Shown: positions 33,409 to 43,155, counted from the first letter of the stretch. The stretch: 64,000 nucleotides of DNA from SZUA-1377 sp964622255 (GCA_964622255.1 CAZUPK010000098.1:36140-100139), one strand, 5' to 3'. Notes: generated by a model from the letters alone, not told the origin. Made by a program: numbers and translations.

Positions 33409-34581
33409 ATGAATATACATGAGTATCAAGCAAAAGAGATATTTCAAAAGTATGGTGTTCCAACACCAAAGGGTAAAGTTGCTTTTTCAGTAGAAGAAGC
33501 GGTTGAAAATGCGAAAAAATTAGGTGGTCCTATTTGGGTTGTAAAAGCTCAAATCCATGCAGGAGGTAGAGGACTTGGTGGTGGAGTGAAACTTGCTAAG
33601 TCTATTGAAGAGGTTGAGAAGTTAGCAGGAGAGATACTTGGTATGACTCTTGTTACTCATCAAACAGGACCAGAAGGAAAACTTGTTCAAAAGATATACA
33701 TAGAAGATGGAGTTGATATACAAGATGAGTTTTATCTCGGTATGGTTTTAGATCGTGCTAAAGAGATGCCGGTTATGATGGCTTCAACTGAAGGTGGTAT
33801 GGAAATAGAAGAGGTTGCTTCAAAAACTCCTGAAAAAATCATAAAAGTAGCTATCGATCCTACTATCGGTTTTCAAGCTTTTCATGCAAGAGAGTTGGCA
33901 TTTGGACTTGGACTTCCAAAAGAGCAACAAGGAACTTTCTTTAAGTTTGCAAAAGCTTTATATGATGTATATATGGATAACGATGCTGAACTTATCGAGA
34001 TCAACCCACTAGTTAGAACAGGTCAAGGTGAGTTTATAGCTCTTGATGCAAAGATGGGATTTGATGACAATGCACTGTATAGACATCCTGATATTGAAGC
34101 TATGAGAGATGAGAGTGAGGAGGATCCGGATGAAAAAGAGGCAGGTAAATATGGACTTAGCTATGTTGCACTAGATGGTGAGATAGGTTGTATGGTAAAT
34201 GGTGCTGGACTTGCTATGGGAACTATGGATACTATAAACTATATGGGTGGAACACCTGCAAACTTTTTAGATGTTGGTGGAACTGCAAATGCCCAGACTG
34301 TTGCAAAAGGTTTTGAGATAATCTTAAAGAATCCAAATGTAAAGGCTATCTTTGTAAATATTTTTGGTGGAATTGTTAGATGTGATAGAATTGCAAGCGG
34401 TATTTTAGAAGCTACTAAAAAGGTAAATGTAAATGTTCCGGTAGTTGTAAGACTTGATGGAACAAATGCACTTGAAGCTGCCGAGATACTAAAAAATGCA
34501 GATATAAAAAATGTCATACCGGCTGAGGATTTAGCTGATGGTGCTAAAAAAGCTGTTGCGGCTATTAAAGGAGAGTTATAA
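33409..34581 (+). CDS. sucC: Succinyl-CoA synthetase beta subunit
   Basis: 390 residues with the ATP-grasp fold: MNIHEYQAKEIFQKYGVPTPKG start, VVKAQIHAGGRGLGGGVKL (43-61), LIEINPLV and the CoA-ligase half with NGAGLAMGTMD and GGIVRCD. Ribosome site GGAGG. Its stop overlaps the sucD start by one base. Together they interconvert succinate and succinyl-CoA with nucleotide. Confidence 0.97.
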   Translation: MNIHEYQAKEIFQKYGVPTPKGKVAFSVEEAVENAKKLGGPIWVVKAQIHAGGRGLGGGVKLAKSIEEVEKLAGEILGMTLVTHQTGPEGKLVQKIYIEDGVDIQDEFYLGMVLDRAKEMPVMMASTEGGMEIEEVASKTPEKIIKVAIDPTIGFQAFHARELAFGLGLPKEQQGTFFKFAKALYDVYMDNDAELIEINPLVRTGQGEFIALDAKMGFDDNALYRHPDIEAMRDESEEDPDEKEAGKYGLSYVALDGEIGCMVNGAGLAMGTMDTINYMGGTPANFLDVGGTANAQTVAKGFEIILKNPNVKAIFVNIFGGIVRCDRIASGILEATKKVNVNVPVVVRLDGTNALEAAEILKNADIKNVIPAEDLADGAKKAVAAIKGEL

Positions 34582-35453
34582 TGAGTATTTTAGTAAATAA
34601 AGATACAAAAGTTATTGTTCAAGGTTTTACAGGTAAAGAGGGTAGTTTTCATGCTGAGCAGTGTTTGGTTTATGGAACAAAGATTGTAGGTGGAGTTACT
34701 CCAAATAAAGGTGGACAGACTCATCTTGGTAAACCTGTTTTTAATACAGTTAAAGAGGCAGTAAATGCAACTGGAGCTACAGTCTCTATGATATTTGTTC
34801 CACCTGCATTTGTCGCAGATGCAGTTATGGAAGCAGCGGGTGCTGGAATAGAACTTGCAGTTATCATCACTGAAGGTGCTCCTGTAAAAGATATGGGTAT
34901 GGCAAAAGCTTATGCTACAAAATATGGTATGAAGACCATAGGACCAAACTGCCCGGGTATCATCACTGCCGAAGAGTGTAAAATAGGTATTATGCCAGGA
35001 CAAGTATTTAAAAAGGGTAATGTTGGACTTATAAGTAAGTCTGGAACCCTAACTTATGAGGGAGCAAATCAAGTTGTTAAAGAGGGTTATGGTATTACAA
35101 CAGCTGTTGGTATCGGTGGAGATCCTATTATAGGACTAAGTTATAAACAGCTTTTACCTATGTTTGAAGCTGATCCTGAGACTGAAGCTATTGTTATGAT
35201 AGGTGAGATTGGTGGAGATTTGGAGATACAAGCTGCAAAATTTATAAAAGAAAATATCACAAAACCGGTTGTTGCATTTATTGCAGGTCAAACTGCTCCT
35301 AAAGGTAAAAGAATGGGACATGCCGGAGCAATAGTTAGTGGAAGTGCAGGGACTGCAAAAGAGAAGATGGATGCACTAGAAAAAGCAGGAGTAAAAGTTG
35401 TAGTAAGTCCTGCAGATATAGGTAAAGCGGTAGCAGAAGTTTTAAAAAAGTAA
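34581..35453 (+). CDS. sucD: Succinyl-CoA synthetase alpha subunit
   Basis: 290 residues. CoA-binding VQGFTGKEGSFHAEQ (13-27), IGPNCPGIITAEECKIGIMPG, and the phospho-His in MGHAGAIVSGSAGTA near 245-260. Full length. Co-translated with sucC and 19 bp ahead of the oxidoreductase genes. Confidence 0.97.
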   Translation: MSILVNKDTKVIVQGFTGKEGSFHAEQCLVYGTKIVGGVTPNKGGQTHLGKPVFNTVKEAVNATGATVSMIFVPPAFVADAVMEAAGAGIELAVIITEGAPVKDMGMAKAYATKYGMKTIGPNCPGIITAEECKIGIMPGQVFKKGNVGLISKSGTLTYEGANQVVKEGYGITTAVGIGGDPIIGLSYKQLLPMFEADPETEAIVMIGEIGGDLEIQAAKFIKENITKPVVAFIAGQTAPKGKRMGHAGAIVSGSAGTAKEKMDALEKAGVKVVVSPADIGKAVAEVLKK

Positions 35454-35472
35454 ATCTAGTAAAGGAGATATA

Positions 35473-35796
35473 ATGGCTGATAATATTATGCCAGCACCAG
35501 AAAATACACCGGTGTGGGTTGATATAAGTAGATGTAAAGCTTGTGATATATGTGTTGATGTTTGCCCAGCAGGAGTTTTAGCTATGGTTGTATCAGATCA
35601 AACTATTTTGGGATCAACTATCAGTGTTCAAGTTCCAGAAGCTTGTATAGGTTGTAACGATTGTGAACTTCACTGTCCAGATTTTGCTATCTATGTAGCA
35701 ACAAGAAAAGAGTATAAGTTTGCAAAACTTACAAGTGAAGCTAAAGAGAGAGCTGAGAAGATAAAAGCAAATAACTATATGGCACTAAGTGCATAA
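35473..35796 (+). CDS. oorD: 2-oxoglutarate:ferredoxin oxidoreductase delta subunit
   Basis: 107 residues with two [4Fe-4S] motifs, CKACDICVDVCPAG (22-35) and CIGCNDCELHCPDF (about 59-72), passing electrons between the catalytic subunits and ferredoxin. The order oorDABC is that of Helicobacter and Campylobacter. Ribosome site AAGGAG. Confidence 0.95.
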   Translation: MADNIMPAPENTPVWVDISRCKACDICVDVCPAGVLAMVVSDQTILGSTISVQVPEACIGCNDCELHCPDFAIYVATRKEYKFAKLTSEAKERAEKIKANNYMALSA

Positions 35797-35805
35797 GGAG
35801 AGAAT

Positions 35806-36948
35806 ATGGCAAGAGAGATAGTATCAAGTGGTAACTCATTGTGTGCATTGGCTGCATATGATTGCGGTTGTGAATTTTTCGGTGGGTATCCTATCACACC
35901 TTCAAGTGAGATAGCTCACGATTTAAGTGTTTTACTTCCTAAAAAGGGACATAAGTTTATCCAGATGGAAGATGAAATAGCTGGAATCTCTGCAGCTCTT
36001 GGAGCTAGTATGAGTGGTAAGATGGCTATGACTGCAACAAGTGGACCGGGGATAAGTCTTAAAGCTGAGCAAATAGGTTTAGGTTTTATAGCAGAAACTC
36101 CTCTAGTTATAGTAAATGTTATGAGAGGTGGACCCTCAACAGGACTTCCAACAAGAGTTTCTCAAGCAGATATTGGACAAGCAAAATATCCAACTCACGG
36201 AGACTATGCATCTATAACTTTATGTCCTGGAAGTTTAGAAGAGTGTTATACTGAGACAATAAGAGCTTTTAATTTAGCTGAAAAGTATATGACTCCTATT
36301 TTTGTTTTACTTGATGAAACTATCGGACATATGCATGGAAAAGCTGTTTTACCTGATCTTGAAGAGGTGGAAAATGCAGTAACAAGAAGAGCAGAATATA
36401 CCGGAGATCCAGCTGATTATAGGCCTTATGAAGCACAGATGAATAAACCTGCTGTATTAAATCCTTTCTTTAAAGGTTACAGATATCATATAACAGGACT
36501 TCAGCACGGACCTACAGGTTTTCCAACAGAGGATAAAGATATGTGTGCATATAATATAAAAAGACTTGTTGGAAAAATTCAAGAGGTAGGAAAGTTAGAT
36601 GATAAACCTGATTATGAAGAGTTTATGTTAGATGATGCAGAGGTTTGTATGATAGCTTATGGAAGTATCTCCAGAGGTGCGAAAGAGGCTGTTATGAAGT
36701 TAAGAGAAGAGGGTATAAAAGCTGGACTTTTCAGACCTATTATGCTTTGGCCTAGTCCTGCTGAAAAGATAAAAGAGATTGGTGAGAGATTTGAAAAAAT
36801 CTTTATAACAGAGCTTAACCAAGTTGGTCAATATACTGAAGAGATAGAAAGAATCACAGGTAGAAAAGACTTTGCAACTTTAAGGACTGCAAATGGGAGA
36901 CCTATACCACCACTAGATATGGTAGCAAAAGTAAAGGAGATGTTCTAA
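35806..36948 (+). CDS. oorA: 2-oxoglutarate:ferredoxin oxidoreductase alpha subunit
   Basis: 380 residues. N-terminal pyrimidine domain GGYPITPSSEIAH with the activating Glu region MEDEIAGISAALGASMSG, TSGPGISLK, and the transketolase C-like domain from about 285. It binds thiamine pyrophosphate jointly with OorB. It overlaps oorB by one base. Confidence 0.96.
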   Translation: MAREIVSSGNSLCALAAYDCGCEFFGGYPITPSSEIAHDLSVLLPKKGHKFIQMEDEIAGISAALGASMSGKMAMTATSGPGISLKAEQIGLGFIAETPLVIVNVMRGGPSTGLPTRVSQADIGQAKYPTHGDYASITLCPGSLEECYTETIRAFNLAEKYMTPIFVLLDETIGHMHGKAVLPDLEEVENAVTRRAEYTGDPADYRPYEAQMNKPAVLNPFFKGYRYHITGLQHGPTGFPTEDKDMCAYNIKRLVGKIQEVGKLDDKPDYEEFMLDDAEVCMIAYGSISRGAKEAVMKLREEGIKAGLFRPIMLWPSPAEKIKEIGERFEKIFITELNQVGQYTEEIERITGRKDFATLRTANGRPIPPLDMVAKVKEMF

Positions 36949-37778
36949 TGGCTTTTAATTATGATAAATATTTAAGAACTGATAAGATGCCAACACTATG
37001 GTGTTGGGGATGTGGAGATGGAGTTATTCTAAAAGCTGTGATCAGAGCGATCGATAAAATAGGATGGGATATGGATGATGTTTGTGTGGTTTCTGGTATC
37101 GGGTGTTCAGGAAGATTTTCTTCTTACATCGATTGTAACACAGTTCATACAACTCACGGTAGGGTTGTTGCTTATGCTACAGGTATAAAGCTTGCAAATC
37201 CAGATAAACATGTGATTATGGTAACAGGAGATGGAGATGGACTTGCAATCGGTGGAAACCATACCATACACGGGTGTAGAAGAAATATAGACTTAAATCA
37301 TATAGTTGTAGATAACTTTATTTATGGTTTGACTAACTCCCAAACCTCTCCTACTACTCCTCAGGGTATGTGGACGGTAACTGCTCAATATGGAAGCATA
37401 GATCCTACTTTTGATGCTTGTAAGTTAGCTGAGGGTGCTGGAGCTACTTTTATAGCAAGAGAGAGTGTAAACGATCCTAAAAAGTTAGAAAAAGTGTTTG
37501 TAGAAGGGTTTAGACATAAAGGATACTCTTTCTTTGATGTATTTAGTAACTGCCATATCAACCTTGGTAGAAAAAATGCTATGAAAAATGCTATGGAGAA
37601 CTTAGATTGGATAGATAGCATTACGATTTCTAAGAAAAAATATGACAAGATGAGTGAAGAGGAGAGAGAAGGTAAGTTCCCTACCGGTATCTTAAAACAA
37701 GTTGAGAAGCCTGAGTATTGTGAGTTGTATGACAAAGTTATAGAGGCTGCTCAAAATAAAACTAAAGTAAAACTGTAA
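36948..37778 (+). CDS. oorB: 2-oxoglutarate:ferredoxin oxidoreductase beta subunit
   Basis: 276 residues. CWGCGDG (19-25) gives two cluster cysteines, GIGCSGR (50-56) another, and VTGDGDGLAIGGNHTIH is the thiamine-pyrophosphate/Mg motif. DNFIYGLTNSQTSPTT completes the site. Catalyses CoA-dependent decarboxylation of 2-oxoglutarate or, reductively, carboxylation of succinyl-CoA. Confidence 0.96.
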   Translation: MAFNYDKYLRTDKMPTLWCWGCGDGVILKAVIRAIDKIGWDMDDVCVVSGIGCSGRFSSYIDCNTVHTTHGRVVAYATGIKLANPDKHVIMVTGDGDGLAIGGNHTIHGCRRNIDLNHIVVDNFIYGLTNSQTSPTTPQGMWTVTAQYGSIDPTFDACKLAEGAGATFIARESVNDPKKLEKVFVEGFRHKGYSFFDVFSNCHINLGRKNAMKNAMENLDWIDSITISKKKYDKMSEEEREGKFPTGILKQVEKPEYCELYDKVIEAAQNKTKVKL

Positions 37779-37788
37779 GGAGGATAAG

Positions 37789-38352
37789 ATGAGAAATCAA
37801 CTAAGATTTACAGGTGTTGGTGGACAGGGTGTTCTTCTTGCAGGAGAGATTTTGGCAGCAGCTAAGATTAGTGATGGAGGATATGGGGTAAAAGCAGCAA
37901 CTTATACATCTCAAGTTAGAGGTGGACCTACTGTTGTTGATATTTTACTCGATGATAAAGAGATACTCTTTCCTTATGCGATAGATGGTGAGATAGAGTT
38001 TATGCTTTCGGTTGCAGATGTTAGTTTTCAACAGTTTAAAAATGGAGTGAAAGAGGGTGGTATCATCGTTATAGATCCAGATCTTGTTCATCCTAGTGAT
38101 GAAGATAGAAAAAAATGGAAAATCTATGAGATACCTATCATCAGAATAGCAAAATATGAAGTGGGAAATGTTGTAACTCAGTCAGTTGTGGCACTAGCTA
38201 TAGCTGTAGAGATGACAAAAGTTATGGATAAAGAGAAAGTGTTAGAGACTATGAAGAAAAAGGTTCCTGCAAAAGTTCTTGATGCTAACTTAAAGGCTTG
38301 GGAGTTCGGTGAAAAATATGCTAAAGAGGCACTAGAAACTCAGGAGAAATAA
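37789..38352 (+). CDS. oorC: 2-oxoglutarate:ferredoxin oxidoreductase gamma subunit
   Basis: 187 residues. FTGVGGQGVLLAGEILAAA (6-24) and YTSQVRGGPTVVDI are the gamma-domain hallmarks. Last gene of the TCA run, followed by a strong hairpin. AAGGAGG ribosome site. Confidence 0.95.
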   Translation: MRNQLRFTGVGGQGVLLAGEILAAAKISDGGYGVKAATYTSQVRGGPTVVDILLDDKEILFPYAIDGEIEFMLSVADVSFQQFKNGVKEGGIIVIDPDLVHPSDEDRKKWKIYEIPIIRIAKYEVGNVVTQSVVALAIAVEMTKVMDKEKVLETMKKKVPAKVLDANLKAWEFGEKYAKEALETQEK

Positions 38353-38356
38353 TTTT

Positions 38357-38389
38357 TTAAAGCAAAAGGAAAATTTCCCTTTGCTTTAA
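38357..38389 (+). terminator. Terminator-like hairpin after oorC
   Basis: TTAAAGCAAAAGGAAA (38357-38372) pairs with TTTCCCTTTGCTTTAA (38374-38389) with one mismatch, five bases after oorC. The 3' arm is T-rich but no pure T-run follows. Confidence 0.6.
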
Positions 38390-38491
38390 CTACATAAAGA
38401 AAAATAAAAAATAACAAAATATCAGTTAAATTTAAAATATTTTATTATAAACTCATATAAGTATGATTTTTTTTACAAAAAGTGAGTTTTT

Positions 38492-40357
38492 ATGGAAGTA
38501 ATATCTACAAGGTTTAAAACTGTTGAGAGATTGGAGAAGTTTATAATATCAAATCACTTGACACAAGGCGATGATGAACTTTTTGTAAAAGTCCTTCTTC
38601 CAAACAGTAAAATAAGTAAGTACAAATCTTTATATAAATTTTTATCAAGATATATAAAGAGTCAAAATATATTTGGTTTGATAAATGATACAGCTTTATT
38701 AAACTCTGTAGCAGTTGATGATATAGTTATAGTCTTTATAACAATTTTTAAAAATAGGGCAAAACTTTCATATAGTCCAAATCTTTGCAATTTAAAAAAT
38801 ATAAATAAAAACTCTTTTACCCTCATATACTCAGTTGGTGCTGATAAACAGAGCTTTTTAAAAGAGTTTGATAGTAGTTTAGATTTAGTTGGAAGTTTTT
38901 ATCATAAAGCTATCATATATAAAGATGAACTTTATACTACAGGTATGCTTTGTTTTGAAGTAGAAAAATATTTTGATTTGGATATAAAGATAGTTGATAG
39001 TATAACTCCTATAGGAAGAGAGTTAAAAGTTGATAAATCTGAAAATAGTAAAATAGTTTCTATAGAAAAGTATTCACCAAAGGGGTTGTATAAACATTAT
39101 TTGACAGATGAAGTTTCGAAAGACTTGGTAAAGGCATCATATACATTTCCACTTTTAAAAGGAAATAAAAGCTCCTTGATACTAAGTGAGAGTGAAGATT
39201 CTATAAAAGTTGAATATCCCATAAATAGTGAGGATAGGTTGAGATTGGGATATACAAATAGTTCAAGCTTTTATAATAATTATGAAAAAGGTGTAGTAGC
39301 ATTTGAAGATAGTTTTAGTGATGCATTTTTTTTGATGTTTTCAGTAGCAAGAGAAAATTTTTTCAAAGAAAATGGCTTTTGTTATGAAGATGCGATAGGT
39401 TTTCAAAGTAGAAGTGAAGTAGTTGTTTTTAAAGGTAAGGTATATGATTTAACTCACTCTATAGTTATGATAAATATAAATAGCCAAAATAAAAATAGGC
39501 TAAGATATAAAAGATTTAAACCTGTCAAAATGAATGTTGGTGCCGTAGCAGAGCTTGACGCCCTGTCTAATATAGCTAAAATATCATCAAATGAACTTGA
39601 AGCATTAAATAAAAAGTTGGAAAAAAGAGTAAAACAGGAGGTAGAGAAGAACTTAAAAAAAGATTCCATTATGATTCATCAGACCCGTTTAGCTCAAATG
39701 GGAGAGATGATGAGCCTTATAGCTCATCAATGGAAACAGCCACTTTCTGCTATAAGTGCTACAAGTTCGGGACTTCATATAAAGATAGAACTTGATATGT
39801 ATGACAAAGAGTTCTTTTTAAGATCTTTGACAAAGATAGAGGAATTTGTAAACCATCTCTCAACAACCATAGATGATTTTTCAAATTTTTTTAAACCATC
39901 AAAGAGAAAGAGTGAGTTTTTTATATATAAATCGATAGATAAAGCTCTATCCATAGCAACCTATTCATTGTCCAAAAAAACAATCGATTTAGTGCTTGAT
40001 GTAGATAAAAGTTTAAAGGTTAAAACATATCAAAACGAACTTGTTCAAGTATTATTAAACTTAATAAAAAATGCTGAAAATATTTTAATAAAAAGAGAGG
40101 TAAAAGAGCCTAAGATTTGGATAAAAGTATTTAAAAAAGATGAAAAGAAAGTTATACAGATATGTGATAATGCAAAAGGGATAGATAAAAAGGTATTACC
40201 AAGAATATTTGAGCCATATTTTTCTACCAAAGCTACAAAAAATTCAACCGGACTTGGACTATATATGTCAAAGTTTATCATAGAGGATAGTTTAGGTGGA
40301 AAACTGGAGGCTAAAAATGATGAAAAAGGGGCTGTTTTTAGTATTATTTTAGTATAA
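38492..40357 (+). CDS. Cytosolic histidine kinase with FIST sensor domain
   Basis: 621 residues without membrane helices. The N-terminal half (about 1-340) fits FIST_N and FIST_C domains, proposed small-ligand sensors. A coiled coil follows (about 350-392), then a phospho-acceptor helix with His412 in LIAHQWKQPLSAI, and an ATPase domain with NLIKNAENIL (N-box), CDNAKGIDKKV (G1) and STGLGLYMSK (G2). The HQWKQPL box is common in this phylum. No response-regulator gene adjoins it. Location after oorC suggests sensing a metabolite, but that is inference. Confidence 0.82.
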   Translation: MEVISTRFKTVERLEKFIISNHLTQGDDELFVKVLLPNSKISKYKSLYKFLSRYIKSQNIFGLINDTALLNSVAVDDIVIVFITIFKNRAKLSYSPNLCNLKNINKNSFTLIYSVGADKQSFLKEFDSSLDLVGSFYHKAIIYKDELYTTGMLCFEVEKYFDLDIKIVDSITPIGRELKVDKSENSKIVSIEKYSPKGLYKHYLTDEVSKDLVKASYTFPLLKGNKSSLILSESEDSIKVEYPINSEDRLRLGYTNSSSFYNNYEKGVVAFEDSFSDAFFLMFSVARENFFKENGFCYEDAIGFQSRSEVVVFKGKVYDLTHSIVMININSQNKNRLRYKRFKPVKMNVGAVAELDALSNIAKISSNELEALNKKLEKRVKQEVEKNLKKDSIMIHQTRLAQMGEMMSLIAHQWKQPLSAISATSSGLHIKIELDMYDKEFFLRSLTKIEEFVNHLSTTIDDFSNFFKPSKRKSEFFIYKSIDKALSIATYSLSKKTIDLVLDVDKSLKVKTYQNELVQVLLNLIKNAENILIKREVKEPKIWIKVFKKDEKKVIQICDNAKGIDKKVLPRIFEPYFSTKATKNSTGLGLYMSKFIIEDSLGGKLEAKNDEKGAVFSIILV

Positions 40358-40394
40358 TTGTAATGTAAAAAATTTTTTAAAAAGGACGGTTTAT

Positions 40395-41231
40395 ATGAGG
40401 AAAATAGCTCTAAGTTTGCTACTTTTAAGTGCGATAATGACTCAATCACAAGCAAAAACATATGCGACTGTTGGGGATAAGCAGATAACAGATGTTGATA
40501 TAGAACAAGTTTTAAGGGTTCTTCCAAATGGAGAATTGATAAAAAATCTAGGTGGTATAGATAGACTTGATGATGTAAAGAAAAAACAGATAATAGACAT
40601 AGCAGTTGATAACTATCTTATAGCTAAGAAGGCTTTTAGTGAGGGAATAGATAAGACCAAAGAGTATAAAGAGCAGTTGGAAAATATCAAAAACTCTTTA
40701 GCAACTCAACTTTATAGTAAAAAAATCATAGATAGTATCAAAGTTAGTGATAAAGAGGTAAAAGAGTATTATGATAAAAATAAAGATAAATTTACCGAAC
40801 CAGAAGATAAAGTAAAAGCAAGACACATACTTGTAAAAGATGAAAAAGAGGCAAAAAAACTTATAAAAGAGTTAGAGGATGCAAAAGATAAAGAGGCAAA
40901 GTTTATAGAATTGGCAAAGAAAAACTCTATAGGTCCTAGTAAAATTAATGGTGGAGAGCTTGGTTGGTTTGATGCTAAAAGGATGGTTTTAGAGTTTTCA
41001 AAAGCTGCTTTTGCATTAAAAAAAGGTGAGTTTACTAAAAAACCTGTAAAAACTCAGTTTGGTTACCATATAATTTATCTTCAAGATAGAGTTAAAAAGG
41101 GAACAGTTGTGCCTTTTGATAGTGTAAAAAATAAGATAAAAGAGGTACTAAAAGCTAAAAAAACAAAGAAAAGATTTGATGAACTTGTAAAAAGTTTAAG
41201 AGAAAAAACAAAAGTGGAGTATAGTAAATAG
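40395..41231 (+). CDS. peb4: PEB4/Cbf2-like periplasmic peptidyl-prolyl isomerase
   Basis: 278 residues. Signal peptide MRKIALSLLLLSAIMTQSQA, an N-terminal SurA-like chaperone helix region (21-130), then a parvulin domain (about 140-235; KARHILV, GELGWFDAKRMVLEF, TQFGYHIIYL) and a Lys-rich tail. It folds outer-membrane proteins. In Campylobacter the homologue also lies directly before the aldolase gene. Ribosome site AAGGACG. Confidence 0.92.
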   Translation: MRKIALSLLLLSAIMTQSQAKTYATVGDKQITDVDIEQVLRVLPNGELIKNLGGIDRLDDVKKKQIIDIAVDNYLIAKKAFSEGIDKTKEYKEQLENIKNSLATQLYSKKIIDSIKVSDKEVKEYYDKNKDKFTEPEDKVKARHILVKDEKEAKKLIKELEDAKDKEAKFIELAKKNSIGPSKINGGELGWFDAKRMVLEFSKAAFALKKGEFTKKPVKTQFGYHIIYLQDRVKKGTVVPFDSVKNKIKEVLKAKKTKKRFDELVKSLREKTKVEYSK

Positions 41232-41237
41232 GAGTAT

Positions 41238-42308
41238 ATGATGGGTGTAGTTGAGAAGATAGGAACAGGTGTTATAACAGGAGATAAAGTTACCAAACTT
41301 TTTGATATAGCTAAAAAAGAGGGTTTTGCAATCCCTGCAGTCAATGTAGTTGGGACAGACTCTATAAATGCGGTTTTAGAATCGGCAAGAGAGGTAAATT
41401 CTCCGGTTATCATACAGTTAAGTAATGGTGGAGCTGCATTTTATGCAGGTAAAGGACTTGATGCTAAAGAGGGGGCAGTTTTAGGAGCAGTAAGTGCCGC
41501 AAAACATATTCACACAGTTGCAAAAGCTTATAAAGTTCCAGTTATTTTGCACACTGACCATGCCGCAAGAAAACTTTTACCTTGGATAGATGCTTTGCTT
41601 TTAGAGAGTGAGGAATATTTTAAACAGACAGGTTCACCACTTTTTAGTTCTCATATGTTAGACCTCAGTGAAGAGAGTTTAGAAGATAACCTATCTACTT
41701 GTGAAGAGTATCTAAAAAGGATGAGTGCTATTGGTATGACTTTGGAGATAGAGCTTGGAATAACAGGTGGAGAGGAAGATGGAGTTGATAATACAGGAGT
41801 TGATAATTCTCTACTTTACACTCAACCAGAAGAAGTAGCCAAGGCTTATGAGAGACTTTCTAAGATAAGTGATAAGTTTACAATAGCTGCTAGTTTTGGT
41901 AATGTTCACGGAGTTTATAAACCGGGAAATGTTGTTTTACAGCCGGTTATACTTAAAAACTCTCAAGAGTATATAAAAAACAAATACTTAACAGATGATA
42001 GACCGGTTAGCTTTGTATTTCACGGAGGAAGCGGAAGCTCTTTAGAAGAGATAAGAGAGGCGGTGAGTTATGGTGTTGTAAAGATGAACATAGATACAGA
42101 TACTCAGTGGGCTTTTTGGAATGGGGTAAGAAAATATGAAGCAAAATATAAAGACTATCTTCAGTCTCAAATAGGAAATCCACAAGGTGAAGATAAACCT
42201 AACAAAAGTTACTATGATCCTAGAAAGTGGCTTAGAGAGGGTGAAAAGTCTATGATAGAAAGGCTAAAAGTGGCCTTTAGTGATCTAAACTGCCTTGATA
42301 GAAATTAA
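41238..42308 (+). CDS. fbaA: Fructose-bisphosphate aldolase class II
   Basis: 356 residues; start at 41238 or the next ATG at 41241. Zinc/catalytic motifs: LHTDHAARK (about 101-109), ELGITGGEEDGVDN, FGNVHGVYKPG with a zinc His, and FHGGSGSS. Cleaves or makes fructose-1,6-bisphosphate for gluconeogenesis. Seven bases after the isomerase gene; overlaps the next gene by 14 bp. Confidence 0.95.
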   Translation: MMGVVEKIGTGVITGDKVTKLFDIAKKEGFAIPAVNVVGTDSINAVLESAREVNSPVIIQLSNGGAAFYAGKGLDAKEGAVLGAVSAAKHIHTVAKAYKVPVILHTDHAARKLLPWIDALLLESEEYFKQTGSPLFSSHMLDLSEESLEDNLSTCEEYLKRMSAIGMTLEIELGITGGEEDGVDNTGVDNSLLYTQPEEVAKAYERLSKISDKFTIAASFGNVHGVYKPGNVVLQPVILKNSQEYIKNKYLTDDRPVSFVFHGGSGSSLEEIREAVSYGVVKMNIDTDTQWAFWNGVRKYEAKYKDYLQSQIGNPQGEDKPNKSYYDPRKWLREGEKSMIERLKVAFSDLNCLDRN

Positions 42309-43152
42309 CCATCCAACCCCCATTGAAAACTTTCTCTTTAGAGGAGAAAACTATTACCTAAAAAGGGATGAACTTCTTCATCCTTTTTTTAGTGGAAACA
42401 AAGCTAGAAAGCTTTGGTTTTTATTTGATAAGGATCTCTCAAACTATAACAAACTCATATCCTATGGTTCAGCCCAATCAAATGCAATGCTTTCACTCTC
42501 ATTCTTTGCAAAAGTAAAAGGTTTAGAGTTTGATTACTATGTCTCTCATATAGCTGATTTTTTAGTGAAAAATCCACATGGAAACTATGAGATGGCTTTG
42601 AAAAATGGTATGAATTTGATAGTGGGAGAGTATCCAAAAGATTTTTTGGAAGATGAACTCTTTATACACGAGGGTGGTTATGAAAAAGAGGCTGAGATAG
42701 GTTTAAAAGTTTTAGCCAATGAGATAAGAGAGTGGGCAAAAGAAAAGAAAAAAAATATAGATATATTTTTGCCAAGTGGCACAGGAACTACAGCTTTGTT
42801 TTTACAAAAAAATCTTCCTGAGTTTAAAGTCTGGACAACCCCTTGTGTATCAGATAGAAACTACTTAAAAAAAGAGTTTTTAGGACTTTGTAAAGATGAG
42901 AGTTTACATCCTTTTATCTTAGATACTCCAAAAAAATACTATTTTGCAAAACTATACAAAGAGTTTTATGATATTTGGAAAGAGCTAAAAAATGCAGGAA
43001 TAGAGTTTGACTTAGTCTATGATCCAAAAGGTTGGGTAACTATGCTTTATCATAAAAAGATTTTTAAAAAGGAGATACTTTACATCCATCAAGGTGGTAT
43101 TTTGGGAAATATCAGTATGTTAAGAAGGTATGAAAGGAAGTTTGGAAAGTAG
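42295..43152 (+). CDS. ACC deaminase/D-cysteine desulfhydrase-like PLP enzyme
   Basis: 285 residues from TTG. SGNKARKLWFLF (33-44) holds the PLP lysine, SYGSAQSNAMLSLSFFA the substrate loop, and LPSGTGTTALFLQK the phosphate cradle. Fold type II PLP enzyme of the 1-aminocyclopropane-1-carboxylate deaminase/D-cysteine desulfhydrase group. It is short (family ~330), so the substrate is uncertain. Overlaps fbaA; pheA follows after 3 bp. Confidence 0.8.
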   Translation: MIEINHPTPIENFLFRGENYYLKRDELLHPFFSGNKARKLWFLFDKDLSNYNKLISYGSAQSNAMLSLSFFAKVKGLEFDYYVSHIADFLVKNPHGNYEMALKNGMNLIVGEYPKDFLEDELFIHEGGYEKEAEIGLKVLANEIREWAKEKKKNIDIFLPSGTGTTALFLQKNLPEFKVWTTPCVSDRNYLKKEFLGLCKDESLHPFILDTPKKYYFAKLYKEFYDIWKELKNAGIEFDLVYDPKGWVTMLYHKKIFKKEILYIHQGGILGNISMLRRYERKFGK

Positions 43153-43155
43153 CTT

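Noticed and set aside
33409..38352. sucCD-oor block as a horizontally acquired island
   Set aside because: Base composition, codon use and ribosome sites match the surroundings, and the genes are core metabolism in this phylum.
40045..40527. Minus-strand ORF of 160 codons
   Set aside because: Spans the end of the kinase gene and the start of the isomerase gene on the other strand, with no recognisable fold.
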